Source of the DNA: an uncultured Christensenella sp. | GTDB lineage: Bacteria > Bacillota > Clostridia > Christensenellales > Borkfalkiaceae | DNA: 64,000 bases | Assembly (NCBI GenBank): GCA_910577055.1 | Contig: CAJTKX010000001.1 | Span: 1 to 64,000, forward strand | Reading direction: 5' to 3' | Part shown: one piece after another, positions 49,959 to 58,310 of the stretch | Layout of the letters: every line of letters begins with the position of its first letter | Numbering within the stretch: the stretch's first letter is position 1 | The notes under the pieces: generated by a model | Databases searched by the model: none | Seen by the model: the letters and a program-made list of their open reading frames with translations, nothing else | Told to the model about the DNA's origin: nothing | Made by a program: the position numbers and the translations under genes

Positions 49959-50869
49959 TGCCCCGTAAAGTTCTCGTTATCTGCGGCGCAACGGCATCGG
50001 GTAAAACCCGTCTTGCGGTTGATTGTGCTTTAAAATTCAATACCGAAATTATCTCTGCCGACTCACAACTTATATATAAGGGGCTCGATATCGGAACGGC
50101 AAAGCCGACCGCGGAAGAGATGCGCGGCGTGAAACATCATATGATTGATATTATCGAGCCGACGGAAACTTTCAGCGTGTCCGATTACAGCGAAAAGGCT
50201 TTGCCCGTGCTTGAAAATCTTCTATCTTCGGGTAAAACACCAATTATTTGCGGCGGTACGGGGTTTTATATAAATTCTCTTTTGTTTGATTTTGGCTATG
50301 GTAACGCGGGCGCCGATGAAAGCGTGCGTAAAAAATATGCAGAGTTTTTAGAAAAATACGGAAAGGACGCGCTTTTTGCAAGATTAAAGGAGGTTGACCC
50401 CGAAACGGCGGAAACGCTTCACCCGAACGATACCAAGCGGGTTATTCGCGCTTTGGAGATATACGAGGTAAGCGGAAAGAAGAAGTCTGCCCAAAACGAC
50501 GGATTTAACCCTAAATTCAACTATCTTGCGGTTGCAATAAACTATCCGCGTGAAGAGCTTTACGACAGAATTAATTGTCGCGTAGACGAAATGTTCAGCC
50601 AAGGGCTTGTTGAGGAAGTTGAAAACCTTTTAAAACTTGGAATTGATAAAAATTGCCAATGTATGCAAGCAATCGGCTATAAAGAGGTTGTTTTTGGACT
50701 TAATAATGGAGATTTGCGAAGTACTATGTCAGACATAATTAAGCAAAATACTCGCCATTACGCTAAAAGACAGATAACGTTTTTCAAAAAAATGCCGAAT
50801 ATTGTATGGCTTGACACTAAAAACGCAACAGCGGATAAAATTGCGGAGATTTTAAATGAAATTAATTGA
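49958..50869 (+). CDS. miaA: tRNA dimethylallyltransferase
   Basis: MiaA adds the isopentenyl group to A37 of tRNAs, giving the substrate of MiaB. The 303-residue protein has the P-loop GATASGKT (10-17), ISADSQLIYKGLDIGTAKP, HHMIDI, GGTGFYINSL and the late motif KQNTRHYAKRQITFF. Just before that motif, the codons for LRSTMSDI contain copy B of the palindromic repeat (50720-50740) without breaking the frame, in a stretch where relatives usually have a less conserved helix. It overlaps the next gene by 14 bases. Confidence 0.94.
   Translation: MPRKVLVICGATASGKTRLAVDCALKFNTEIISADSQLIYKGLDIGTAKPTAEEMRGVKHHMIDIIEPTETFSVSDYSEKALPVLENLLSSGKTPIICGGTGFYINSLLFDFGYGNAGADESVRKKYAEFLEKYGKDALFARLKEVDPETAETLHPNDTKRVIRALEIYEVSGKKKSAQNDGFNPKFNYLAVAINYPREELYDRINCRVDEMFSQGLVEEVENLLKLGIDKNCQCMQAIGYKEVVFGLNNGDLRSTMSDIIKQNTRHYAKRQITFFKKMPNIVWLDTKNATADKIAEILNEIN
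50720..50740. repeat. Palindromic repeat, copy B (inside miaA)
   Basis: AGTACTATGTC-AGA-CATAATT; TATGTC and GACATA are exact inverted half-sites around one base. It shares GCGA plus the full left arm (15 bases) with copy C at 57177. Read in frame it encodes RSTMSDI of MiaA. Confidence 0.65.
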
Positions 50870-52067
50870 AGAATGCGAAGAAAAGCTTAAAGATAAATTC
50901 AAAGCGATAGAAGATATAGCTTATTTCAATCAAGTCAAAGTTTTAAATGCTTTCAGTGAACTAAAAATAGCAACCCGCCATTTTAACGGAACGACGGGGT
51001 ACGGCTACGACGACGAGGGGAGAGATTGCCTTGGCAAAATTTATGCGAAGGTATTTGGTGCGGACAGCGGAATAGTTTCGTCTCATCTTTTATCGGGTAC
51101 CCACGCGCTTACTGTTGCTCTTTTCGGGCTTCTTCGCCCGCAAGATACGCTTTTTTGTGTAAGCGGTATGCCTTACGACACTTTAAGAGGAGTAATTTTC
51201 GGTGAAAATAACGGCTCGTTGAAAGATTTCGGAGTAAATTTCGAATATTGCGACTTAAAAGGCGGCAAACCCGACTTTGCGGGAATAGAAAAGAAGTACA
51301 AAAAAACCCAAAATGTCAAAGTAGTTTATATTCAGCGTTCGCGCGGTTATGAGCTTCGTGATGCGTTTTCTTGCGAAGAAATAGGCGAAATTTGCAAATT
51401 TATTCGTAATTCGGGCTTTAACGGTTGTATTTTTGTGGATAACTGTTACGGCGAGTTCGTTGAAAAAATCGAGCCGATAGAGGTCGGTGCGGATATCATT
51501 GTCGGTTCGCTTATAAAAAATGCGGGCGGCGGGCTTGCCCCCACGGGCGGATATATTTGCGGTAAGTCGGAATACATCGACTTAATCGGTAAAAGATTGA
51601 CAGCTCCGTCAATCGGACTTGAAGTCGGCAGCTTTGAAGGCGGTTACCGCAATTTTTATCAAGGACTGTTTCTTGCGCCGCATACTGTTGCACAAGCGTT
51701 GAAAACAAGTCTTTTAATTGGACAAGCTATGGATGAGCTCGGTTATAAGAATTACCCGTCGCTTGACAAAACTCCTCACGATATCACCCGCGCCATACAG
51801 TTTGACAGCGCGGAAAAAATGGTTAATTTTATTCGAGAGGTGCAGTACGCGTCGCCTATTGACGGCTATGTCACTTGCGAGCCTTGGGATATGCCAGGTT
51901 ACGACGATAAGATAATAATGGCGGCGGGCACGTTCGTATCGGGCGCAAGTATCGAGCTTTCCGCCGACGGACCCGTAAAACCGCCCTATATTGCTTATTT
52001 TCAAGGCGGTTTGACTTACGAACACGGCAAATACGCATTAGAGAGAATATTGAATAAAATAGGTTAA
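50856..52067 (+). CDS. PLP-dependent C-S lyase of the methionine gamma-lyase / aluminium-resistance family
   Basis: The 403-residue product matches the YnbB-like family often annotated 'aluminium resistance protein' or 'methionine gamma-lyase family protein'. It has FNGTTGYGYDDEGRD, LSGTHALTVALFGLLRPQD and IQRSRGYELRDAF. The PLP lysine lies in VGSLIKNAGGGLAPTGGYI, and the late motif is PSIGLEVGSFEGGYR. The reaction is a fold-type I beta- or gamma-elimination, but the natural substrate is unknown. The position after miaA is conserved in many Firmicutes. It overlaps miaA by 14 bases. Confidence 0.88.
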   Translation: MKLIEECEEKLKDKFKAIEDIAYFNQVKVLNAFSELKIATRHFNGTTGYGYDDEGRDCLGKIYAKVFGADSGIVSSHLLSGTHALTVALFGLLRPQDTLFCVSGMPYDTLRGVIFGENNGSLKDFGVNFEYCDLKGGKPDFAGIEKKYKKTQNVKVVYIQRSRGYELRDAFSCEEIGEICKFIRNSGFNGCIFVDNCYGEFVEKIEPIEVGADIIVGSLIKNAGGGLAPTGGYICGKSEYIDLIGKRLTAPSIGLEVGSFEGGYRNFYQGLFLAPHTVAQALKTSLLIGQAMDELGYKNYPSLDKTPHDITRAIQFDSAEKMVNFIREVQYASPIDGYVTCEPWDMPGYDDKIIMAAGTFVSGASIELSADGPVKPPYIAYFQGGLTYEHGKYALERILNKIG

Positions 52068-52069
52068 AA

Positions 52070-52576
52070 ATGGACTGTAAAATAAGAAAATGGCGGCAAA
52101 GCGACGCTAAAAGTTTGTCGGAATTGCTAAATAATAAAAAGATATTGGATAATTTACGCGACGGATTGCCGTTTCCTTACACCGAGGAGGACGCGCGCCT
52201 TTATATCGAAGCTATGTTAAGCGCGGATACTGATTCGGTTTTTGCCTTTGCAATAGAATTTGGCGGGCAAATTGTTGGCAGTATAGGGGTTTTCAGACAA
52301 GAAAATATCCATTCCAAAACAGCTGAAATGGGGTATTACATCGGCGAAAATTATTGGAATAAAGGTATAGCGACCACTGCAATAAAGCAAACTTACGATT
52401 TCGTATTTAGGAATTCGAATATTATTCGTATTTATGCCGAGCCGTTCGCTCGCAACGCGGCGTCTTGTAGGGCGCTTGAAAAGGCGGGCTTTCAGTGCGA
52501 AGGAACTCTACGGGCAAATGCTGTAAAAAACGGTGTTGTGGAAGATATGAAAATGTATTCGATAATAAAGTTATAG
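52070..52576 (+). CDS. GNAT-family N-acetyltransferase (RimJ/RimL-like)
   Basis: The 168-residue product has the GNAT fold of the ribosomal-protein acetyltransferase group: KIRKWRQSDAKSLSELLNN, YTEEDARLYIEA, IGENYWNKGIATTAIKQTYD (acetyl-CoA loop) and NAASCRALEKAGFQCEGTLR. The substrate may be a protein N terminus or a small amine and cannot be told. It begins two bases after the lyase stop and ends the operon. Confidence 0.88.
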   Translation: MDCKIRKWRQSDAKSLSELLNNKKILDNLRDGLPFPYTEEDARLYIEAMLSADTDSVFAFAIEFGGQIVGSIGVFRQENIHSKTAEMGYYIGENYWNKGIATTAIKQTYDFVFRNSNIIRIYAEPFARNAASCRALEKAGFQCEGTLRANAVKNGVVEDMKMYSIIKL

Positions 52577-52629
52577 AAAGAAAAGTAACATAAAAAATAT
52601 GGAAAGATAGAACGAAAATTTGTGTTTTA

Positions 52630-52672
52630 AAAAAAGCGGCTTCGGGCAAAAATGCCCGAAGCCGCTTTTGAA
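52630..52672. terminator. Strong bidirectional terminator
   Basis: AAAAGCGGCTTCGGGCA pairs perfectly with TGCCCGAAGCCGCTTTT around AAAA. It serves the acetyltransferase gene on the plus strand and groEL on the minus strand. Confidence 0.92.
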
Positions 52673-52679
52673 TTCTAAA

Positions 52680-54308
52680 TTAATACATTCCGCCCATATC
52701 GGGGTTCCCGCCCATAGGAGGCGCGGGAGGAGTGGGGATATCGGTCACAATGCTTTCGGTTGTCAAAAGCGTTGCGGCAACGGAAGCAGCATTCTGCAAT
52801 ACCGAGCGCGACACCTTAGTGGGGTCAATTATTCCGCATTCAACCATATCGGTGTACTTGTTGTTGTATGCGTCAAAGCCGTAATTGGGGTTTTTGGAGC
52901 GCAAAATGTTATTAACGATAACCGAGCCGTCGTAACCGGCATTCTTCGCAATTTGGCGAACGGGTTCTTCAATAGCTTTCAAAACGATAGCCGCACCCGT
53001 TTTTTCATCGCCGTGTAAGCTTGAAACAAGCTTTTTAAGCTCGGGCACAGCGTTCAAAAGCGCAACGCCGCCGCCGGGAACTATGCCTTCTTCGACCGCC
53101 GCACGGGTCGCTGCCAGCGCGTCTTCAATGCGGAGTTTCTTCTCTTTCATTTCCACTTCGGTTGCCGCGCCGACGCTGACTACCGCAACGCCGCCGGCAA
53201 GTTTAGCAAGCCTTTCTTGCAATTTTTCTCTGTCATAGTCCGAAGAAGTTTCCAAAATCTGCGCTTTTATCGAGTTCACGCGCGCCTTGATATTCTCCGC
53301 ATCGCCCGAGCCGCCGATAATGGTGGTGTTGTCTTTGTCAACCTTAATTTGCGAAGCTCTGCCAAGCATATCCAACGTTACGTCCTTGAACTCGTAACCC
53401 AAATCGGAGGTGATAACGGTGCCGCCCGTCAAAATTGCGATATCTTCGAGCATTGCCTTTCTTCTGTCGCCGAAACCGGGCGCTTTAACGGCAACACAGT
53501 TCAAAACGCCTTTCAACTTGTTGACGATAAGCGCTGCAAGCGCGTCGCCTTCAACGTCTTCTGCGATTATAAGCAGTCTTGCGCCTTGCTGAGCAATTGG
53601 CTCTATGATGGGCAAAATCTCTTGTAAAGCGGAAATTTTCTTATCGGTTATAAGAATATAGGGGTTATCGAGAACGGCTTCCATTTTTTCGGTATCGGTA
53701 ACCATATAAGCGGAGGCGTAACCCCTATCAAACTGCATACCCTCTACGGTAGAAAGTTCGGTATTCATCGTTTTGCCTTCTTCAACCGTGATAACGCCGT
53801 CTTTACCTACGATTTCCATTGCGTTTGCAATCAATTCGCCGATTTTTTCGTCGCCCGCGGAAATGGACGCAACTTGTGATATTGCAAGCTTGCTTTCTAC
53901 GGGTTTGGAAATAGACTGAATTTTAGCAACGGCGGTTTCTACTGCGTTGGCAATTCCCTTTTTCAAAATCATAGGGTTTGCGCCGGCTGCAAGGTTTTTA
54001 AGCCCTTCCTTAACGATAGCTTGCGCCAATACAACGGCAGTGGTGGTGCCGTCGCCTGCGACGTCGTTGGTTTTAGTGGATACTTCTTTAACAAGTTGAG
54101 CACCCATATTTTCAAACGGGTCCTCAAGCTCGATTTCCTTTGCAATGGTAACACCGTCGTTTGTAATAAGCGGCGCGCCGAATTTTTTGTCTAAAACAAC
54201 GTTTCTACCCTTAGGACCCAATGTAATTTTTACGGTGTCGGCAACGATATTGACGCCGTTTTCAAGTAATTTTCTTGCTTCATCGCCATATTTAATCTGT
54301 TTTGCCAT
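52680..54308 (-). CDS. groEL: 60 kDa chaperonin GroEL
   Basis: GroEL is the double-ring ATP-driven folding chamber. The 542-residue product has the standard start (AKQIKYGDEARKLLENGVNI), the ATP motif AGDGTTTAVVLAQAIV, the helical MLEDIAILTGG region and the signature AATEVEMKEKKLRIEDA. The C-terminal tail ends GGNPDMGGMY, a shortened Gly-Met tail. It lies 13 bases after groES on the same strand. Confidence 0.98.
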   Translation of the reverse strand: MAKQIKYGDEARKLLENGVNIVADTVKITLGPKGRNVVLDKKFGAPLITNDGVTIAKEIELEDPFENMGAQLVKEVSTKTNDVAGDGTTTAVVLAQAIVKEGLKNLAAGANPMILKKGIANAVETAVAKIQSISKPVESKLAISQVASISAGDEKIGELIANAMEIVGKDGVITVEEGKTMNTELSTVEGMQFDRGYASAYMVTDTEKMEAVLDNPYILITDKKISALQEILPIIEPIAQQGARLLIIAEDVEGDALAALIVNKLKGVLNCVAVKAPGFGDRRKAMLEDIAILTGGTVITSDLGYEFKDVTLDMLGRASQIKVDKDNTTIIGGSGDAENIKARVNSIKAQILETSSDYDREKLQERLAKLAGGVAVVSVGAATEVEMKEKKLRIEDALAATRAAVEEGIVPGGGVALLNAVPELKKLVSSLHGDEKTGAAIVLKAIEEPVRQIAKNAGYDGSVIVNNILRSKNPNYGFDAYNNKYTDMVECGIIDPTKVSRSVLQNAASVAATLLTTESIVTDIPTPPAPPMGGNPDMGGMY

Positions 54309-54321
54309 ATTTATTCACTCC

Positions 54322-54606
54322 TTATTCAACGATTGCCAAAATATCGCTTTGGCGGATAATCGTGTATTCTTTATCGTCAACTTTAACTTCTGTTCCGCTG
54401 TATTTTGCAAGCAGAACTTTATCGCCTACCTTAACTTGCATGGTTACTTCTTTTCCGTCTACAAGTCCGCCGGGACCGACGGCAACTACAAGGCAAGTTG
54501 CGGGTTTTTCTTGTGCAGCCGAGGTAAGATAAAGTCCGCTTTTTGTCTTTTCTTCGGCTTTAAGATTTTCTACGACTACTTTATCGAATAAAGGTTTGAT
54601 AGTCAT
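54322..54606 (-). CDS. groES: 10 kDa co-chaperonin GroES
   Basis: GroES caps the GroEL chamber. The 94-residue product begins MTIKPLFDKVVVENLKAEEK, has the mobile-loop region KSGLYLTSAAQEK and the signature VGPGGLVDGKEVTMQVKVGD. The ribosome binding site is CGGAGG. No CIRCE element (TTAGCACTC-N9-GAGTGCTAA) is found upstream; instead a perfect 17-bp palindrome lies at 54665-54681 in the shared promoter region, so regulation probably does not use HrcA at this locus. Confidence 0.97.
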   Translation of the reverse strand: MTIKPLFDKVVVENLKAEEKTKSGLYLTSAAQEKPATCLVVAVGPGGLVDGKEVTMQVKVGDKVLLAKYSGTEVKVDDKEYTIIRQSDILAIVE

Positions 54607-54664
54607 TTAAAATATCCTCCGATTAAAATCATTTTAGTTACAGATATTTTATAAACTCAAAAAA

Positions 54665-54681
54665 ATAATGTTAAACATTAT
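54665..54681. promoter_or_regulatory. 17-bp perfect palindrome in the groES/deaminase divergent region
   Basis: ATAATGTT-A-AACATTAT lies about 60 bases before the groES start and 12 bases before the -35 box of the deaminase gene. It overlaps any likely groES promoter, so it is a candidate operator. Confidence 0.55.
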
Positions 54682-54692
54682 AAAGTAAAAAA

Positions 54693-54721
54693 TTGCAATT
54701 TATATATAAATATGGTAAAAT
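54693..54721 (+). promoter_or_regulatory. Promoter of the deaminase operon, probably leaderless
   Basis: TTGCAA (54693-54698), 17-base spacer, TAAAAT (54716-54721). The ATG at 54728 is six bases after the -10 box and has no ribosome binding site. Confidence 0.65.
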
Positions 54722-54727
54722 CGGTAT

Positions 54728-55180
54728 ATGGATAAATGGGACAAAAGATTTATGGAGATGACCGAGCTTATCGGAACTTGGTCAAGCTGCTATCAAGAAA
54801 ACAGACACGTCGGCGCAGTCATCGTCAGAGATAAGCGCGTCATTGCGACGGGTTATAACGGCGCCCCGCAAGGGATAGAAAGCTGCGTCGATAAAAAAGA
54901 ATGTATGCGCAAGAAAAAAAATATCCCAAGCGGCACCATGCACGAGCTGTGCTATGCCGTCCACGCCGAGCAAAACGCGATAATTCAAGCGGCGCGCGTG
55001 GGGTGCAGCGTAGAGGGGTGCACGCTTTACTGTACCCACCAACCTTGCGTAATCTGCGCAAAAATCATAATAAATTCGGGCATAAAGCGCGTAGTTTACA
55101 AAGAGGGCTATCCCGACGAATTTTCTATGCTTTTATTCAAGGAAGCGGGCGTGCGCGTCGATAAATTCAGCGATTTATAA
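54728..55180 (+). CDS. dCMP deaminase family zinc enzyme
   Basis: The 150-residue product has the zinc-binding cytidine/deoxycytidylate deaminase motifs: HAEQNAI (the first ligand and the catalytic Glu) and TLYCTHQPCVICAKIIINSG (two Cys ligands). The extra cysteine/histidine cluster between residues 50 and 80 (ESCVDKKECMRKKK, TMHELC) is typical of ComEB-type dCMP deaminases, which make dUMP for thymidylate synthesis. It leads an operon with a cyclophilin and purB. The start is probably leaderless. Confidence 0.88.
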   Translation: MDKWDKRFMEMTELIGTWSSCYQENRHVGAVIVRDKRVIATGYNGAPQGIESCVDKKECMRKKKNIPSGTMHELCYAVHAEQNAIIQAARVGCSVEGCTLYCTHQPCVICAKIIINSGIKRVVYKEGYPDEFSMLLFKEAGVRVDKFSDL

Positions 55181-55191
55181 GGAGAAATAAT

Positions 55192-55713
55192 ATGCAAAAT
55201 CCCGTAGTTACAATAAAAATGCAGAACGGCGGCGTTATAAAAGCCGAATTATATCCCGAAAAAGCTCCCAATACAGTCAATAATTTTATTTGGCTTGTAA
55301 AAAGCGGCTTTTACGACGGTCTTATTTTTCACCGCGTAATTTCGGGCTTTATGATACAAGGCGGCGACCCTAAGGGTGTAGGAACCGGCGGACCGGGCTA
55401 TTCGATAAAGGGCGAGTTTGTTTTAAACGGCTTTAAGCAAAACGATTTGAAGCATTCCCGCGGCGTACTTTCTATGGCGCGCGCTATGAATCCTAACTCT
55501 GCCGGTTCGCAATTCTTTATTATGCATCAAAACGCGTCGCACCTTGACGGGCAGTATGCTGCGTTCGGTAAAGTTATCGAGGGAATTGAAGTGGTTGACT
55601 CGATTGCGGCTGTAAGTTGCGATTGGCAAGATAAGCCGCTTGAAAAACAAGTTATGGAAAAGGTCACCGTCGAAACTTTCGGAAAAGACTATCCCGCACC
55701 CGCTAAATATTAA
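55192..55713 (+). CDS. Cyclophilin-type peptidyl-prolyl cis-trans isomerase
   Basis: The 173-residue product is a single cyclophilin domain: APNTVNNFIWLVKSGFYDGL, FHRVISGFMIQGGDPKG, the catalytic region AMNPNSAGSQFFIMH and YAAFGKVIEG. No signal peptide is present, so it should act in the cytoplasm. The ribosome binding site is AAGGAG. It lies 11 bases after the deaminase and 12 bases before purB. Confidence 0.94.
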   Translation: MQNPVVTIKMQNGGVIKAELYPEKAPNTVNNFIWLVKSGFYDGLIFHRVISGFMIQGGDPKGVGTGGPGYSIKGEFVLNGFKQNDLKHSRGVLSMARAMNPNSAGSQFFIMHQNASHLDGQYAAFGKVIEGIEVVDSIAAVSCDWQDKPLEKQVMEKVTVETFGKDYPAPAKY

Positions 55714-55725
55714 TAAGGAGCTACT

Positions 55726-57159
55726 ATGGATAATTCTATTTATCAAAACCCTTTGATTACGAGATACGCAAGCCGTGCAATGTCGGAAAATTTCTCCGAC
55801 GAAAAGCGTTTTAAATTGTGGAGAAAGCTTTGGATAGCTCTTGCCGAAAGCGAAATGGAGCTTGGCTTAAATATCAACCAAGCGCAAATAGACGAAATGA
55901 AGCAACACGCCGAAGATATAAACTTCGAGGTTGCGGAAGAGTATGAAAGAAAGCTACGTCACGACGTTATGGCGCACGTTCACGCTTTCGGCGACCAAGC
56001 GAAGTCGGCTATGCCGATAATTCACCTCGGCGCGACAAGCTGCTACGTCGATTGTAACTCGGAGCTTATTATTTTATGGGACGCCATTGAAATAATTAAA
56101 GCAAAGCTTGTTAACGTAATGGACAAGCTTTCGGCGTTCGCCTTGAAGTATAAGGACTTGCCCACGCTCGGGTTTACGCACTTGCAGCCCGCTCAGCTTA
56201 CAACGGTGGGCAAGCGCGCTACTCTTTGGCTTCAAGACTTGACTTTGGACTACTATAACCTTATAAATCTGCAAAATTCCTTTAAACTTCGCGGCGTAAA
56301 GGGTACTACGGGCACCCAAGCAAGCTTTATGGAGTTGTTTAACGGCGACGAAAAAAAGGTTAAAGAGCTTGAAAAAAGAGTGGTCAAAAAGCTCGGTTTT
56401 GCCAAGGTTTACGGGGTTACGGGGCAAACATACCCGAGAAAGTTCGATTATAACGTTCTTTGCGTGCTGTCGCAGATAGCGCAAAGCGCATATAAATTCT
56501 CAAACGATATACGAATTTTGCAAAACATGAAAGAAATTGAGGAGCCGTTTGAAAAATCGCAAATCGGCTCGTCGGCGATGGCGTATAAGCGTAACCCTAT
56601 GCGCAGCGAAAGAATAGGTTCGCTTGCAAGGTTTGTAATTTCATTGCCTACCAACAGTGCGATAACGGCGGGAACGCAGTGGTTTGAAAGGACTTTGGAC
56701 GATTCGGCGAACAGAAGAATAGTGAACGCGCAAGCATTTCTTGCGCTTGACGGCATACTTAATATATATATGAACGTATCGGAAAACCTTGTTGTGTATG
56801 AAAAGGTCATAGAAAAGCATATTGCTGCCGAGCTTCCGTTTATGGCTACCGAAAACATAATGATGGAGTGCGTTAAAGCCGGCGGAAATAGGCAAGAGCT
56901 TCACGAAAAGATAAGAGTTTTATCGATGCAAGCGAGCAAAAACGTAAAAGAATTTGGTAAAGAAAATAACCTTTTAGAGCTAATAAAAGCCGACAATGAC
57001 TTTGCGGCTGTTCGTTCTAATCTTGATAAAATACTCGACGCAAAGCTTTATACGGGTAGAGCGCCCTCGCAAACGGTTGAGTTTATCGAAAATGAAGTAA
57101 AACCCATTTTAGAGCAAAATAGGGCGATTTTAGGGCAAAAAGGCGACGTAAAAGTTTAA
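55726..57159 (+). CDS. purB: Adenylosuccinate lyase
   Basis: PurB acts twice in purine synthesis, releasing fumarate from SAICAR and from adenylosuccinate. The 477-residue product has DVMAHVHAFGDQ, the HLGATSCYVDCNS region, THLQPAQLTTVGKRATLW and the flexible signature loop SQIGSSAMAYKRNPMRSER with the catalytic serine. The ribosome binding site is AAGGAG. No strong terminator follows; the 204-base gap to tRNA-Trp holds palindromic repeat copy C, a weak ACCACC/GGTG hairpin and otherwise nothing recognisable. Confidence 0.95.
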   Translation: MDNSIYQNPLITRYASRAMSENFSDEKRFKLWRKLWIALAESEMELGLNINQAQIDEMKQHAEDINFEVAEEYERKLRHDVMAHVHAFGDQAKSAMPIIHLGATSCYVDCNSELIILWDAIEIIKAKLVNVMDKLSAFALKYKDLPTLGFTHLQPAQLTTVGKRATLWLQDLTLDYYNLINLQNSFKLRGVKGTTGTQASFMELFNGDEKKVKELEKRVVKKLGFAKVYGVTGQTYPRKFDYNVLCVLSQIAQSAYKFSNDIRILQNMKEIEEPFEKSQIGSSAMAYKRNPMRSERIGSLARFVISLPTNSAITAGTQWFERTLDDSANRRIVNAQAFLALDGILNIYMNVSENLVVYEKVIEKHIAAELPFMATENIMMECVKAGGNRQELHEKIRVLSMQASKNVKEFGKENNLLELIKADNDFAAVRSNLDKILDAKLYTGRAPSQTVEFIENEVKPILEQNRAILGQKGDVKV

Positions 57160-57176
57160 TTTTGTAACTTTTGCGA

Positions 57177-57197
57177 AGTACTATGTCTGGCATAATT
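57177..57197. repeat. Palindromic repeat, copy C (3' of purB)
   Basis: AGTACTATGTC-TGG-CATAATT, 17 bases after the purB stop. It is preceded by the same GCGA as copy B inside miaA. Confidence 0.65.
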
Positions 57198-57333
57198 GCG
57201 TAAAAAATAAAAAACCACCAAGCGGTGATTTGAGAAAACGGCTATACGATTCGTAAGGAGCGTAGCGCCGAAATAGCGATTGTTCGCCAAAGGCGCAATT
57301 GCGTCACATATTTTTGAATGTGAGAATTTTTGT

Positions 57334-57362
57334 CAAAAAAAACGCCCCATTATTGAGGCGTT
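57334..57362 (-). terminator. Terminator of tRNA-Trp
   Basis: On the minus strand AACGCCTC and a GGGGCGTT arm pair around a short loop and are followed by eight Ts. It lies directly after the tRNA 3' end. Confidence 0.8.
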
Positions 57363-57363
57363 G

Positions 57364-57438
57364 TGGCAGGGGCGACACGATTCGAACATGCAACCGACGG
57401 TTTTGGAGACCGCGACTCTACCGTTGAGCTACGCCCCT
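57364..57438 (-). tRNA. tRNA-Trp (anticodon CCA)
   Basis: On the minus strand the acceptor AGGGGCG pairs with CGCCCCT. The D arm is GCTC/GAGT-like, the anticodon stem CGGTT-type surrounds CT-CCA-AA, and the T arm is GCATG-TTCGAAT-CGTGT with one G-U pair. The 3' CCA is encoded. Anticodon CCA reads UGG. Confidence 0.95.
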
Positions 57439-57500
57439 AAAAAACAAAACAAATTATATTATATCGTTTAAATTTAGTCAACTGTTTTGGAGGCAAATTT

Positions 57501-58310
57501 ATGAAAAAGCAATTCAAACTCGGAATAATCGGCTGTTCGTTCTTTTCCAACTCGATTTTGCGAGGCGTGGTTTTGTCCGATTTAATTCGTGAAAAAAAGA
57601 TAATCGTTAGCGATGAAAGCGATGAGGAGCTTGACAAGCTTGATTATTTGGGTGTTCATACTACAACCGACAATAAAATCGTTGCCGAAAACAGTGAATT
57701 TTTGATTTTAGCAGTAAAACCCAAGAAATTTGAGCTGATTTCTAAAGAATTGGAGGGCGTTCGTCCCGAAAAAGTAATTTCGGTTATGGACGGACTGTCC
57801 AAAAGCACTATAAAAAATGCGCTTGGCGTAGGAATTATCAAGGTTGCGCGTGCAGTTCTCAATTTCCCTTGTGAGATTGGTAGCGGCGTAATCGGCATAG
57901 ATATGATTGATTTTAACAAATCTACCGACGATTGCGACTTTATAAGCTCGGTTTTCGGCACTTTGGGTACTATTTTAAGCGTGGAAGAGAGTAAATTGAA
58001 CGCTGTTTACGGGCTTAGCGGTTGCGGTCCGGCGTATGCTTTATCGTTTATTGACGCGCTTATCAATGCGGGGGTAAGTCAAGGTCTTAACAAAAACGAG
58101 GCAAAAATTCTTGCCGTTCAAACAATTCTCGGTACAGCCGAAACGGTTCAAAGAGAAGAAAAATCCGTTGAGGAGTTGACGATGCTTACGTGCAATAAGG
58201 GCGGCGCGGCGATTGACGCCGTAAAAGTTCTTGAAGAAAACGGCTTTGCTTCGGCAGTGTCAAGCGCTGTAAGTGCGTGCGTAAACCGTGCAAAAGAGCA
58301 AACTAGATAA
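57501..58310 (+). CDS. proC: Pyrroline-5-carboxylate reductase
   Basis: ProC makes proline from pyrroline-5-carboxylate with NAD(P)H. The 269-residue product has the Rossmann start KLGIIGCSFFSNSILRG, in which the usual GxGxMG is altered to GCSFFS, then LILAVKPKKFELI. The dimerisation signature follows: YGLSGCGPAYALSFIDALIN and MLTCNKGGAAIDAV (usually TSPGGTT). The changes in both motifs make it a divergent member, so the exact substrate or cofactor could differ. The ribosome binding site is GGAGG. It overlaps rnhA as TAATG. Confidence 0.85.
   Translation: MKKQFKLGIIGCSFFSNSILRGVVLSDLIREKKIIVSDESDEELDKLDYLGVHTTTDNKIVAENSEFLILAVKPKKFELISKELEGVRPEKVISVMDGLSKSTIKNALGVGIIKVARAVLNFPCEIGSGVIGIDMIDFNKSTDDCDFISSVFGTLGTILSVEESKLNAVYGLSGCGPAYALSFIDALINAGVSQGLNKNEAKILAVQTILGTAETVQREEKSVEELTMLTCNKGGAAIDAVKVLEENGFASAVSSAVSACVNRAKEQTR

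Noticed and set aside
54607..54727. CIRCE element before groES
   Set aside because: TTAGCACTC and its complement were looked for and not found; only the unrelated 17-bp palindrome is present.
57280..57471. Small open frame over tRNA-Trp
   Set aside because: It covers the tRNA gene and its terminator in antisense and has no support.
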